Origin: Candidatus Pacearchaeota archaeon | Lineage (GTDB): Archaea > Nanoarchaeota > Nanoarchaeia > Pacearchaeales > GW2011-AR1 | Reading direction: 5' to 3' | DNA length: 64,000 nucleotides | Assembly (NCBI GenBank): GCA_023228065.1 | Contig: JALOBX010000004.1 | Location: 62,001-126,000 of the forward strand | Shown: positions 7,686 through 15,531 of the stretch, piece after piece | Numbering within the stretch: position 1 is the stretch's first letter | Layout of the letters: the number at the start of each line of letters is the position of its first letter | The notes under the pieces: model-generated | Databases searched by the model: none | The model's input: only the letters and a program-made list of their open reading frames with translations | Told to the model about the DNA's origin: nothing | Program-made: the position numbers and the translations under genes

Positions 7686-7904
7686 TTAATTTAAATAATA
7701 TGTGTCTGACGCAAATTTCTTTCCGCATTTTTTACAATGCCAAATTCCTTTTGAAATTCTTTTAACTCCTAATTTTCCGCAGTAAGGACATTTTTGTTTT
7801 TTTCTCTGTTTGTCTTCTACACTTGCAAGTTTTGTTTTAACATTTCTTCCGTATCTTGCTCCAAATCTTCCTGCTGCTCGTGTTTTTTTTGATTTTGATG
7901 GCAT
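7686..7904 (-). CDS. rpl37ae: Ribosomal protein eL43 (L37Ae)
   Basis: 72 residues, slightly shorter than the common 80-90. The basic start (TRAAGRFGARYGRNVK) and a zinc ribbon KCPYCGKLGVKR...WHCKKCGKKFA identify eL43, a large-subunit protein. It heads the eL43-rpoP-prefoldin beta string, with a gap of 17 bases to rpoP. Confidence 0.93.
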   Translation of the reverse strand: MPSKSKKTRAAGRFGARYGRNVKTKLASVEDKQRKKQKCPYCGKLGVKRISKGIWHCKKCGKKFASDTYYLN

Positions 7905-7931
7905 TTTATTGTTTTAGTGAGTTTATTTAAG

Positions 7932-7954
7932 TGGGGCTACCGAACTCGAATCGC
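7932..7954 (-). repeat. Partial copy of a tRNA 3' end beside tRNA-Pro
   Basis: On the minus strand this reads as a T-arm with a TTCGAGT loop and then TAGCCCCA, the same acceptor end as the adjacent tRNA-Pro. The first ten plus-strand bases (TGGGGCTACC) match the tRNA end exactly. The stem is only partly matched, and no D-arm or anticodon arm follows. It looks like a tRNA fragment left by integration/excision or by partial duplication. Confidence 0.5.
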
Positions 7955-7958
7955 TTGA

Positions 7959-8031
7959 TGGGGCTACCCGGATTTGAACCGGGGTCGCGAGATCCCAAAT
8001 CTCGAAGGCTACCAGGCTACCCCATAGCCCC
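7959..8031 (-). tRNA. tRNA-Pro (anticodon UGG)
   Basis: 73 bases on the minus strand. Acceptor stem GGGGCTA/TAGCCCC with A as discriminator base; anticodon stem CGAGA/TCTCG around loop TTTGGGA, giving anticodon UGG; T-arm CCCGG-TTCAAAT-CCGGG. CCA is not encoded and there is no intron. A TATA box lies about 25-30 bases before the 5' end, inside the end of the uL11 gene. Confidence 0.95.
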
Positions 8032-8053
8032 TTGAAAAAATGAGCAATGAGGA

Positions 8054-8063
8054 ATTTATAAAC
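8054..8063 (-). promoter_or_regulatory. TATA box for tRNA-Pro
   Basis: ATTTATAAAC on the plus strand reads GTTTATAAAT on the minus strand, about 23-32 bases before the tRNA-Pro 5' end at 8031. The tRNA therefore probably has its own promoter rather than being processed from the uL11 transcript. Confidence 0.55.
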
Positions 8064-8067
8064 TATT

Positions 8068-8724
8068 TTATTCCTTTTTAGCCGGCGTTGCGGCAACTGC
8101 TGCTGGTGCTGTTGTAGTTGCTGCAGTCTTTGCTGCTTCTTCAGCAACCTTAGCAGCTTGTTCCTGCTGCAATATCTTGTCTTGTTCTTTCTTTACCTTT
8201 GAAAAATATTCTGCAAGTTCTTTTTTCTTTTCTGCAGGAGTTTCTGTAATCATATTGGAAATTTCCTTATCATATTTTCCTTCATCAATTTCTTTTTCAA
8301 TCTCAACAGGAGTTTTATTTTCAATTAATATTCCCAAAGTTACGCAAGTTCCCACAATAGTTTTAACTGCACTTTTGAAATCCTTGCAAAGAAGATTAGG
8401 GAATTTTGTTTTTGCAACAGAGATAATTTGTTCTATTGAAGCATTTCCAACCTTAACTTTTTTCTGAGTTCCTGAACCGAGTTCAATTCCTAATTCTTTT
8501 TTTAACAATCCAGAAACAGGAGGTGAGAAAACTTTAACATCAAATTCTTTTGTCCCAGCGTCGATGTTTAATTCAACTGGAACCTGAATTCCTGCGAAAG
8601 ATTTTGTTGATTCATTTACTTTTTGGATAATCATATTAACATTCATTCCAAGAGGACCAAGCTTCTGGCTAAGTGCAGGACCAGGCTTCATTGCTCCACC
8701 ATCAACAAGTAATTTTATTATCAT
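8068..8724 (-). CDS. rpl11: Ribosomal protein uL11
   Basis: 218 residues, compared with about 160 in most archaea. The N-terminal domain has the typical KLLVDGGAMKPGPALSQKLGPLG, which binds the GTPase-associated centre of 23S rRNA. The C-terminal RNA-binding domain contains KDFKSAVKTIVGTC. The extra length is a C-terminal tail: a Glu/Lys helix followed by an Ala-rich low-complexity stretch (about 160-218). The start overlaps the spt5 stop by four bases, so the pair is translationally coupled. Confidence 0.93.
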   Translation of the reverse strand: MIIKLLVDGGAMKPGPALSQKLGPLGMNVNMIIQKVNESTKSFAGIQVPVELNIDAGTKEFDVKVFSPPVSGLLKKELGIELGSGTQKKVKVGNASIEQIISVAKTKFPNLLCKDFKSAVKTIVGTCVTLGILIENKTPVEIEKEIDEGKYDKEISNMITETPAEKKKELAEYFSKVKKEQDKILQQEQAAKVAEEAAKTAATTTAPAAVAATPAKKE

Positions 8725-9167
8725 TGTTCGTCTTCTCTCCTTATAACTTTGACATTGTCTAATTTAACTGTAACCGGCAATGGAACAACAGCTCCAAGCA
8801 GGCTTACTACAACTTCTTCTTTTTGTTTATCTATTCTTATAACTTTCGCTTTTTCTTTTTTGAAAGGTTCTGCAATTAATTCTACAACATCTCCTTCCTT
8901 TATTGAGATAGTTGCTACAGAAGGTTCAATCATATTCTTGATTTCTTCGTATGTAATTGTCTTGCCGATGATTCCTTTTACGTAAGGCAAATCAAATGCA
9001 GCTTCCTCTGCAGATTCTCTGTCTTCTGCTTCAAGAAGAATATAACCTCTAAGTCCATGAGGACGAAGAACCGCAAAGATATTCAGATTTTTTTTCTGAG
9101 CTCTTTCACTAATCATATCGATAGCTCTTTCTTCTTTATTTGTTGTTACTTTTACTATAAATATCAT
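8721..9167 (-). CDS. spt5: Transcription elongation factor Spt5 (NusG-like)
   Basis: 148 residues. The NGN domain (about 1-85) carries the family motifs ERAIDMISERAQ and LRGYILLEAEDRESAEEA; the KOW domain (about 90-145) contains IKEGDVVELIAEPFKKEKAKV. Spt5 closes the RNA polymerase clamp and raises processivity, normally with Spt4. It precedes uL11 as in most archaea, but secE, normally just upstream, is separated from it by a 1.7-kb lipoprotein gene. Confidence 0.93.
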   Translation of the reverse strand: MIFIVKVTTNKEERAIDMISERAQKKNLNIFAVLRPHGLRGYILLEAEDRESAEEAAFDLPYVKGIIGKTITYEEIKNMIEPSVATISIKEGDVVELIAEPFKKEKAKVIRIDKQKEEVVVSLLGAVVPLPVTVKLDNVKVIRREDEQ

Positions 9168-9194
9168 TTTGTATTTAGCTCCGTCTAAGACCTA

Positions 9195-9239
9195 ATATCT
9201 TAGAAAGATATAATTAATGTGAAAATAGGGTTTATAAAT
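9195..9239 (-). promoter_or_regulatory. spt5-rpl11 promoter and start-site inverted repeat
   Basis: A TATA box (TTTATAAAT on the plus strand, 9231-9239) is followed 20 bases on, in transcription direction, by a perfect inverted repeat ATATCTT-AGA-AAGATAT (9195-9211). The repeat covers the probable transcription start or the first bases of the transcript. It could be an operator or a 5' hairpin regulating the spt5-uL11 pair. Confidence 0.45.
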
Positions 9240-9247
9240 TTTATTAA

Positions 9248-10984
9248 TTAGGGATTTGTGTAATAATTAATGATTAATTTTGGGCGGTGAGTTGTCTCCA
9301 AACTATCACTGCTTCTAAATCCATCATTAAAAGTATTGTCGGGGCGATTGTAAGAACTTGTTAGGGCAACTCCATAATTTGCTTGTTGTCCATCAACCCA
9401 TTTTTGTACCAAAGGAGTTATATTAAATTCCCACCATTGAGTCTTGGAAGATAAATTTTCTGCAGTGAGAATATTTCCATAAGTGGGTTTTGTATCATAT
9501 TTAACTGTTGATTCATTCCAAGGAGATAAAATTTCTTTTGTTATTACTACAGCATTATCTCCTGCGAAAGCTCCTGTACCATAAAGGCATAATCTTGCAC
9601 AAGTAATTTTTGCATTCAAAGGAATTTCATATAATGGAAATTTAATTAGAGATTCATCAATAATCTGCCCACCGAGATATTTATCAACATTTAGGAAAGG
9701 GGATGTTCCACTCCCAGAATAATGTTCTACACCACCAGATTTTTCAAGATGAACATAAGCATCATCTACTTCGTCGGGATTTCTTGTCAGAATAATTTCC
9801 TGTACAGGCAGAGGAGTGTTTCCATTAGCTAATTCTTTGCTAAAATCTATTGGCGTACTTCGGTAATCAAGAATATTTTTTCCGAAGATTTTCATGTTAA
9901 CCCCAATATTTCCTTTTAATCCCCCCATTATTTTCCAATACATGTCTATATCTTCTATCCATGATTTGAATGTTGTGTACTCTTCAGCAGAAGAATAAGT
10001 TCCAAGGAAATCATAAAGGTGAGTTGATAATTTCCCCTCGGCAAAAAGATAATATTCCATTTTTTCTGGAACTTCAGGAGGTTCAAATTGAAAAGTATTT
10101 GAAAAATTTACAACTGGATTCCACTCTCCATTGTAAGATATTCCCATAACAAGATTTGCATTTTGATTTAATTTTGCTGACAGGCGCGTCATTTCTCCTT
10201 TTATTCCAACATAAGTTTCAAGTTTAGGATTGATTATAATTGGAATTGGCGGCTCAGTTGGGATAGTAATTGTTAGAGGAACAAAATCATATTCTGCAAT
10301 TTTTACAACCTGATCCAAATTTGAAAAAGCCCGGGGGGAATTTATTTTTACATCCACGTTTTCATTTGTGATATTTTTTATCTTGAGATTCTTTAATTTA
10401 AATCCCTTAATATCAAATCCAAAATCAAGTGTGGAATTAAATGAAAAAGTTCCGTTTGCAGTTATTTGGTCGTCTTTGGTGCTTTCATTTCCATCCAAAT
10501 CAAATAAAACAACATTAGTTAATTTATAATTAAAATCAAATCCTCTTGTTATATTCGGCGTTATTCCTTTTGTCATATTTGAATAATTAATTTGTGAAGG
10601 AATAAGGGATTTTGTTAAATTAACAGAATAATTATCAACCAATTCTTCAATTGAAGCAGTGCTTGTAGTAAAAGTCTTTTTATCATTAGAAATTTCTGTA
10701 ATCTTTCTTAACAAGCCTTTAGGGGTGGAAGGAGTTGTGTTGCAGACAATTATTGCTCCAGGATATAATGAATTAGTCTCATTTGTTGTTTCAGACAAGA
10801 TTATTTGATTCTCATTAATAGAAGACATCTTTTGTGAAGAATAATCTGAAAGGATAGAAACATTTTTTGCTATTTGGGGTTTTTGATTTTGATTTGTTGA
10901 TTGTTCTGGTGATTGGGTAATTGGCGAGGAACAATTAAGCAAAGCCATAACAGACGCCCAGAAAAATAAATTTTTTAACCTCAT
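9248..10984 (-). CDS. Lipoprotein with C-terminal DNRLRE/CBM96-like domain
   Basis: 578 residues. The N-terminus (MRLKNLFFWASVMALLNCSS) is a lipoprotein signal with C18 as the likely lipid-modified residue, followed by a Ser/Gln/Asn-rich linker. The central part is beta-rich and unassigned. The C-terminal 180 residues (about 400-578) show the DNRLRE-type pattern: DDAYVHLEKSGG, LIKFPLYEIPLNAKI, WNESTVKYDTKPTYG, NITPLVQKWVDGQ and a final RPKLIINY. Such domains are carbohydrate-binding modules on secreted proteins. The gene lies between secE and spt5 and appears inserted in a normally conserved pair. Confidence 0.7.
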   Translation of the reverse strand: MRLKNLFFWASVMALLNCSSPITQSPEQSTNQNQKPQIAKNVSILSDYSSQKMSSINENQIILSETTNETNSLYPGAIIVCNTTPSTPKGLLRKITEISNDKKTFTTSTASIEELVDNYSVNLTKSLIPSQINYSNMTKGITPNITRGFDFNYKLTNVVLFDLDGNESTKDDQITANGTFSFNSTLDFGFDIKGFKLKNLKIKNITNENVDVKINSPRAFSNLDQVVKIAEYDFVPLTITIPTEPPIPIIINPKLETYVGIKGEMTRLSAKLNQNANLVMGISYNGEWNPVVNFSNTFQFEPPEVPEKMEYYLFAEGKLSTHLYDFLGTYSSAEEYTTFKSWIEDIDMYWKIMGGLKGNIGVNMKIFGKNILDYRSTPIDFSKELANGNTPLPVQEIILTRNPDEVDDAYVHLEKSGGVEHYSGSGTSPFLNVDKYLGGQIIDESLIKFPLYEIPLNAKITCARLCLYGTGAFAGDNAVVITKEILSPWNESTVKYDTKPTYGNILTAENLSSKTQWWEFNITPLVQKWVDGQQANYGVALTSSYNRPDNTFNDGFRSSDSLETTHRPKLIINYYTNP

Positions 10985-11054
10985 TTTAAATTAATTAAAA
11001 AAATTCATTTTTAAATTAGGTTATAGTAAAATTGATATTATTCAAAAAGATATT

Positions 11055-11237
11055 TTATCTTACAAACAATTTCATAATTATAGAAATAATAAATCCAAGA
11101 AGCCCAATTATCAATATTCCCACTGCAGAAACTTTTGCTACTGTGATAAATTCCTGTTTAGTTGGCTTTTTCAGAACCATCCATACTCTCTTACATTTTT
11201 CAATAAAAGATTTTAATGATGTTAAGACATTCTTCAT
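11055..11237 (-). CDS. secE: Protein translocase subunit SecE (Sec61 gamma)
   Basis: 60 residues. An amphipathic N-terminal helix (SLKSFIEKCKRVWMVLKKP) is followed by the conserved KPTKQEF and one C-terminal membrane helix with VSAVGILIIGLLGFII. This is the archaeal SecE/Sec61 gamma pattern; the protein clamps SecY (encoded at 41033-42472). Its usual downstream neighbour spt5 is displaced by the lipoprotein gene. Confidence 0.9.
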   Translation of the reverse strand: MKNVLTSLKSFIEKCKRVWMVLKKPTKQEFITVAKVSAVGILIIGLLGFIISIIMKLFVR

Positions 11238-11271
11238 GCAGTAAATAAAGAATAGGGGTTTTTAAGATTTA

Positions 11272-11508
11272 TTAACAGTCTTGGTCAAGATATTCCCTCT
11301 TAATTGAATTGAAAGAATTATATCCTCCAATGGCTTTAATGTCAAGAAGAGTATCATTATTGATATATAACAAAGGATTATTATTTTTATCAAAACCACC
11401 AAATCGAAAAAGTTCGTCAAGTTTTCCGTTTCCTCTGTCCCATTCTAATCTTACAAGAGAATTTTTTTCAAGTTTACTCAAAATTTCATAAACTTTTTTC
11501 CTATCCAT
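11272..11508 (-). CDS. Small protein of unknown function
   Basis: 78 residues from the ATG at 11508. A longer frame starts at 11529, but a TATA-like ATAAATATTTA at about 11534-11546 would then be only some 10 bases before the start codon; the inner ATG (MDRKKVYEIL) fits better. The protein has an N-terminal helix and a beta-rich middle (LVRLEWDRG, NNPLLYINNDTLLDIKAIGG), suggesting a small beta-barrel. It lies between ftsZ and secE. No family was recognised. Confidence 0.5.
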   Translation of the reverse strand: MDRKKVYEILSKLEKNSLVRLEWDRGNGKLDELFRFGGFDKNNNPLLYINNDTLLDIKAIGGYNSFNSIKREYLDQDC

Positions 11509-11545
11509 CTGATTGTTTAAACTAACCAATTTTTAAATATTTATA

Positions 11546-12652
11546 TTATTCAAAGAATTCAATTCCAAGTTCGTCTTCTATTTCTTTATGTTTGATTGCA
11601 TCTATTGAATCTTCATGTCCTAGGATTTGAGAACTTTTAACTCCTGTAACTATAAGAAGAACTCTAACTGATTTTTCCATATCATCAGAAATCTGTGCTC
11701 CCCAAATTAATTTTGCATCAGGACTTAATTTATTTCCTACAGTTTCAATTATTGTCTTGCATTCATCTAGGCTCATGCTTGGACCCCCAATAATATTAAC
11801 TAAAGCTCCTGTTGCATCAGAAATATCAACATCAAGAAGAGGATTTTGTATTGCTTTTTCTACAGACTCTGTTGCTCTCTGTGCGCTATCTGATTCTCCA
11901 AGTCCAATTAGCGAAACTCCCCCATCAACCATAACTGTTTTAATATCTGCAAAATCAAGATTAACTAATCCTGTTGTTGTAACTAATTCAGTTATTCCTT
12001 TAACTGCATTTGTGAGTATTTCATCAGCAATCTTGAAAGCAGTATGCAATGGAAGTTCTGGAGCAAGTTCAAGGAGCTTGTCGTTTGGAATCACAATTAA
12101 AGTATCAACAACAGACTGCATCCTGTCTAATCCATCCATTGCATTTTCTATTCTCTTTTTTCCCTCAATTGTAAAAGGTAAAGTAATAACTCCTATAGTA
12201 AGAGAGCCTTGTTTTTTTGCAAGCCCTGCAATGTAAGGAGCAGCACCTGTTCCTGTTCCACCGCCCATACCGCAAGTGATGAATATCATATCAGAATTAG
12301 CAATTTTTTTCTTTAAATCAGATTCAGATTCCCTTGCAGCTTGCTCTCCTATTTTCGGATTGCTTCCTGCACCAAGTCCTTGTGTCAAATCTTTTCCTAT
12401 CAAAACTTTGTGGTCAGCATTTGCATATAATAAATCCTGCGCGTCAGTATTAACTGCTATTAATTCTCCGCCCCTAATTCCAATTTCCCTCATTCTGCTA
12501 AGCGAATTATTGCCTGCTCCACCAACCCCTATAACTTTTATTTTTGCAGATTGTTTCTTGATTAACTCTTCCAATTCCCTATCAATTTCTCTAACTTCTT
12601 CAGAAACATTAGACAAGTTTGGAGAGCCACTCTTTTTGTAAAGTTCATCCAT
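11546..12652 (-). CDS. ftsZ: Cell-division GTPase FtsZ
   Basis: 368 residues, a normal archaeal FtsZ length. The nucleotide-binding motifs are intact: IGVGGAGNNSLSRM near residue 45, NTDAQDL, and the tubulin signature GGGTGTGAAP near 130. The synergy loop region NLDFADIKTVM is also present. FtsZ polymerises into the division ring, and SepF, its membrane anchor, is encoded 4.5 kb downstream on the same strand. A TATA box (GATTTATAAG, 12672-12681) lies 20-29 bases before the ATG. Confidence 0.96.
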   Translation of the reverse strand: MDELYKKSGSPNLSNVSEEVREIDRELEELIKKQSAKIKVIGVGGAGNNSLSRMREIGIRGGELIAVNTDAQDLLYANADHKVLIGKDLTQGLGAGSNPKIGEQAARESESDLKKKIANSDMIFITCGMGGGTGTGAAPYIAGLAKKQGSLTIGVITLPFTIEGKKRIENAMDGLDRMQSVVDTLIVIPNDKLLELAPELPLHTAFKIADEILTNAVKGITELVTTTGLVNLDFADIKTVMVDGGVSLIGLGESDSAQRATESVEKAIQNPLLDVDISDATGALVNIIGGPSMSLDECKTIIETVGNKLSPDAKLIWGAQISDDMEKSVRVLLIVTGVKSSQILGHEDSIDAIKHKEIEDELGIEFFE

Positions 12653-12683
12653 CGCGATAAAAATGAATTGGGATTTATAAGAA

Positions 12684-13334
12684 TTATTGTTGTGTCTTGG
12701 AATCTTTTTTCTCTACTTCCTTAACTTCAACATCCATATTGAACATATCTTTAAATTTTTCTCCAAACATTTTAATGAATTGAGTCATTTCTTTTTCTGC
12801 TTCAATGATTATTTTATTTTCTTTAACAGAAAAATTAAGTTCTCTTCGGAAAAGAAATAATATAAATGATTTTATTTTTTCATTTAAATCCTCTATTTTT
12901 TTTAATATATTAATATCATAAACAACTGTTTTTCCTGCAAGAGGGTTGTTAAAATCCACTGTAACTCTGCCCCCAGAAACTGCGAGAATCTTTGCTATTC
13001 TTCCGTCAAAATTAAATACTGCTCCTGGAAAAGGATTAATATTCTGCCCCCCGAATATTTTAATAGGAACCATTTGTATAAATTCTTTCATTCTTGGACC
13101 AAATGCTTTTTCTGGAACAAGCTCAATTTGATATTTTCCTACTTCTTTGCCTATTAAGAAATCATCTACTCCTTTGAGAAACATTCCTTCTCCCAAAGAA
13201 AATACAAGAGGCTTTGGATTTGCCTGCGGATTTAATTTTTCCAAATCCTTCTTTACATTAGAATCAAAAACTTCCCCACCTTTTATTTTTCCTGTAAATT
13301 CAATTTCAATAAAATCTTTTTTCTGAAGTGCCAT
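12684..13334 (-). CDS. FKBP-type peptidyl-prolyl isomerase (SlyD-like)
   Basis: 216 residues. The FKBP core is split by an insert-in-flap domain as in SlyD: IEIEFTGKIKGGEVFDSN, LVFSLGEGMFLKGVDDFLIG, VPEKAFGPR, then VTVDFNNPLAGKTVVYDI. The C-terminal 70 residues form an extra helical/beta region seen in the long archaeal FKBPs. The enzyme speeds cis-trans isomerisation of prolyl bonds and acts as a folding chaperone. It sits just upstream of ftsZ on the same strand. Confidence 0.9.
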   Translation of the reverse strand: MALQKKDFIEIEFTGKIKGGEVFDSNVKKDLEKLNPQANPKPLVFSLGEGMFLKGVDDFLIGKEVGKYQIELVPEKAFGPRMKEFIQMVPIKIFGGQNINPFPGAVFNFDGRIAKILAVSGGRVTVDFNNPLAGKTVVYDINILKKIEDLNEKIKSFILFLFRRELNFSVKENKIIIEAEKEMTQFIKMFGEKFKDMFNMDVEVKEVEKKDSKTQQ

Positions 13335-13392
13335 AGAAAAATATTGGAAAGGGGTTTTTTAAAGATTGTGAAAAAATTTTGGTCTTGTGTAA

Positions 13393-13402
13393 ATATTTAT
13401 AA
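13393..13402 (+). promoter_or_regulatory. TATA box for the eIF5A gene
   Basis: ATATTTATAA at about 13393-13402 lies 23-32 bases before the eIF5A ATG at 13425, consistent with a leaderless or near-leaderless transcript. Confidence 0.5.
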
Positions 13403-13424
13403 ATCTCCCCTTTTTTGATTAATC

Positions 13425-13814
13425 ATGGTTTTAAAGATAATTGATGCTACAGAAGTAAAAGCAGGCACAAGTATTATCGTCGATGGAGAGGCTTGCGCTG
13501 TAAAGAAAGTTGATATAAGCAAGACAGGAAAACACGGACACGCAAAGTGCAGGATTGAATGCGTGGGAATATTAAGTGATAATAAAAAAGTGTTTGTAGT
13601 TCCAGGACATGAAAGACTTGAAGTTCCCTTAGTTGAAAAGAAAAAGGGGCAGGTTTTGGGAATAGGAGAAGATAAGGTTAGTATAATGGATTTGGAAAAT
13701 TTCGAGACAATAGATGTTAAATGTCCTCCAGAAATAAAATCAGAATTGGAGATTAATTCCAATGTAGAATATTGGGATGTTGAAGGTGCTAAAATAGTTA
13801 AAAGGAAATTATAA
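13425..13814 (+). CDS. eif5a: Translation factor eIF5A (hypusine-containing)
   Basis: 129 residues. The SH3-like N-terminal domain has the exposed loop SKTGKHGHAK, where K36 is the lysine converted to hypusine or deoxyhypusine. The OB-fold C-terminal domain includes VLGIGEDKVSIMDLENFET. The factor binds the ribosome near the peptidyl-tRNA and relieves stalling, for example at polyproline. It is followed 33 bases later by eL40. No deoxyhypusine synthase gene is in the window. Confidence 0.95.
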   Translation: MVLKIIDATEVKAGTSIIVDGEACAVKKVDISKTGKHGHAKCRIECVGILSDNKKVFVVPGHERLEVPLVEKKKGQVLGIGEDKVSIMDLENFETIDVKCPPEIKSELEINSNVEYWDVEGAKIVKRKL

Positions 13815-13847
13815 GATGAAATTAAACGATAGAACACACGGATAAAA

Positions 13848-14027
13848 ATGGCAAAAATAATTGAAGCAACAAATAGAATGTTCAAGAATGCTTTTGTATG
13901 CAAGAATTGTCATTCAAGGGTTAGAGCTACCCCCGATAAAGTTCTGAAAGGCAAAGTCAAATGCAGAAAATGCAAGAAAACAGCATTCAGACCTCAAAAG
14001 ACAAAAGATAAAGCAGGAAAGAAATAA
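13848..14027 (+). CDS. rpl40e: Ribosomal protein eL40
   Basis: 59 residues from ATG 13848 to TAA 14027. The translation has FVCKNCHSRVRATPDKVL, then KGKVKCRKCKKTAFRPQKTK: a four-cysteine zinc site and the R-P-K end typical of archaeal eL40, a small large-subunit protein. The gap after eIF5A contains a nine-codon frame (13816-13845) that ends two bases before this ATG. eS27 was considered, but the spacing and C-terminal FRPQK favour eL40. Confidence 0.8.
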   Translation: MAKIIEATNRMFKNAFVCKNCHSRVRATPDKVLKGKVKCRKCKKTAFRPQKTKDKAGKK

Positions 14028-14071
14028 TTTTTATAGGCTGAATTACAAATACTTATAAGAGAAATAAAAAG

Positions 14072-15496
14072 ATGGTAAATTTTACAATATATGATTTAGT
14101 ACTCTTAGCAATTTTCATAACTTTTGTTTCAATTTTTTTATATCGCAAAAGAAAGAATCTGAAAAAAGAGGGTATGTTATTTTTATATAAAACAAGTTTA
14201 GGAATAAAAGTAATAAATTATATTGGGAAGAAATACAAAAAAACTTTGAACTTTTTGAGTTATGTTTCTATTGGATTAGGATATTTTTTAATGGTAGGAA
14301 TGATTTACTTTTTTTATACAATAGTCCGAACATATATTTTTAGACCAGACATTGTAAATCAGATTAAAATTCCGCCAATAATGCCTTTAATTCCATATAT
14401 AGATAAGATTGTTCCAAATTTGAATTTACCTCCATTTTATTTTATATATTGGATAATTATTATTGCTATAATTGCAATAAGTCATGAATTTAGCCACGGA
14501 ATTTTTGCAGTCAATAAGAATGTTAAAATAAAAAGCACTGGTTTTGGTTTCTTTCCTTTTTTCCTTCCTGTATTTTTAGCTGCATTTGTTGAATTAGATG
14601 AAAAGAGGATGGAAAAGAAAAAGATTTCGTCACAAATGGCTATTCTTTCTGCAGGAACTTTTGCGAATACATTAACAGCAATATTATTTTTAGGAATTTT
14701 AATATTATTCTTTTCCTGCGCGTTTACGCCTTCAGGAGTTATTTTTGACAGCTATACCTATTCAGTTGTAAGCATAGCAGGAATATCTTCTGTAAATGGA
14801 ATCATGATAGAAAATGCGACTTATGAAAAAATTTTAAGTTTGACTGAAACAGGAATGAATGAAATAAATTCAGAAGGTATAACTTATATTATAACAAAAG
14901 AATCCTTAGAAAAACAAGGAGACAATCTTGGATATATTGGATTGTATGATGATGCTCCTGCGATAAAAGCAAATCTTAGCAGAGTTATTTTAAAAATAAA
15001 TGGACAAGAAGTAAAGAATAGAGAACAACTTGGAAATGAATTGTTGAAGTATTCTCCTGAAGAAAAAATAATTATTACAACATTAGAGAGTGGAGCAAAC
15101 AGAGATTATGAAATTATTCTAGCAGAAAATCCTCTTGACAACACAAAACCCTATTTGGGAATTGGATTTTTAAACAAACAAGGTTCTGGAATTATGGGCA
15201 AAGTTATGGGTGTGTTCTCCTCATTTAAAGATTCAAATACATATTATAAACCTAGTTTTGAATGGGTAGTTTTCGTCTATGATTTATTATGGTGGATTGT
15301 TTTAATCAGTTTTAGTGTTGCTCTTGTAAACATGCTTCCAGTAGGAATTTTTGATGGCGGAAGATTTTTTTATCTTACAATATTAGCAATAACCAAAAGA
15401 GAAAAAGTAGCAAAGAAAGTGTTTTCTGTTATTACTTGGCTTTTCTTAATGTTATTGTTTGTGATAATGTTTTTCTGGGCTAAGAGCTTTTTTTAG
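14072..15496 (+). CDS. Site-2 protease family intramembrane metalloprotease (M50)
   Basis: 474 residues with about seven membrane helices. The zinc motif is ISHEFSHG (HExxH, about residues 138-142) in a membrane segment, and the third ligand is in the late NMLPVGIFDGG (about 419-429). Between them is a PDZ-like region (DDAPAIKANL...VILKINGQEVKNREQL, about 290-350). Such proteases cut within membrane helices of signal or regulatory proteins. The archaeal target is unknown. A TATA-like ACTTATAAG lies about 25 bases upstream. Confidence 0.9.
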   Translation: MVNFTIYDLVLLAIFITFVSIFLYRKRKNLKKEGMLFLYKTSLGIKVINYIGKKYKKTLNFLSYVSIGLGYFLMVGMIYFFYTIVRTYIFRPDIVNQIKIPPIMPLIPYIDKIVPNLNLPPFYFIYWIIIIAIIAISHEFSHGIFAVNKNVKIKSTGFGFFPFFLPVFLAAFVELDEKRMEKKKISSQMAILSAGTFANTLTAILFLGILILFFSCAFTPSGVIFDSYTYSVVSIAGISSVNGIMIENATYEKILSLTETGMNEINSEGITYIITKESLEKQGDNLGYIGLYDDAPAIKANLSRVILKINGQEVKNREQLGNELLKYSPEEKIIITTLESGANRDYEIILAENPLDNTKPYLGIGFLNKQGSGIMGKVMGVFSSFKDSNTYYKPSFEWVVFVYDLLWWIVLISFSVALVNMLPVGIFDGGRFFYLTILAITKREKVAKKVFSVITWLFLMLLFVIMFFWAKSFF

Positions 15497-15531
15497 ATAA
15501 ACTTTAAAACCAATTTCTTATTCTTGTTTTT

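Noticed and set aside
13816..13845. Nine-codon frame between eIF5A and eL40
   Set aside because: Too short to judge and does not overlap the eL40 start; kept only as a note.
13397..13903. 168-codon minus-strand frame opposite eIF5A
   Set aside because: eIF5A on the plus strand is certain, and the shadow frame resembles no family and crosses the eIF5A promoter.
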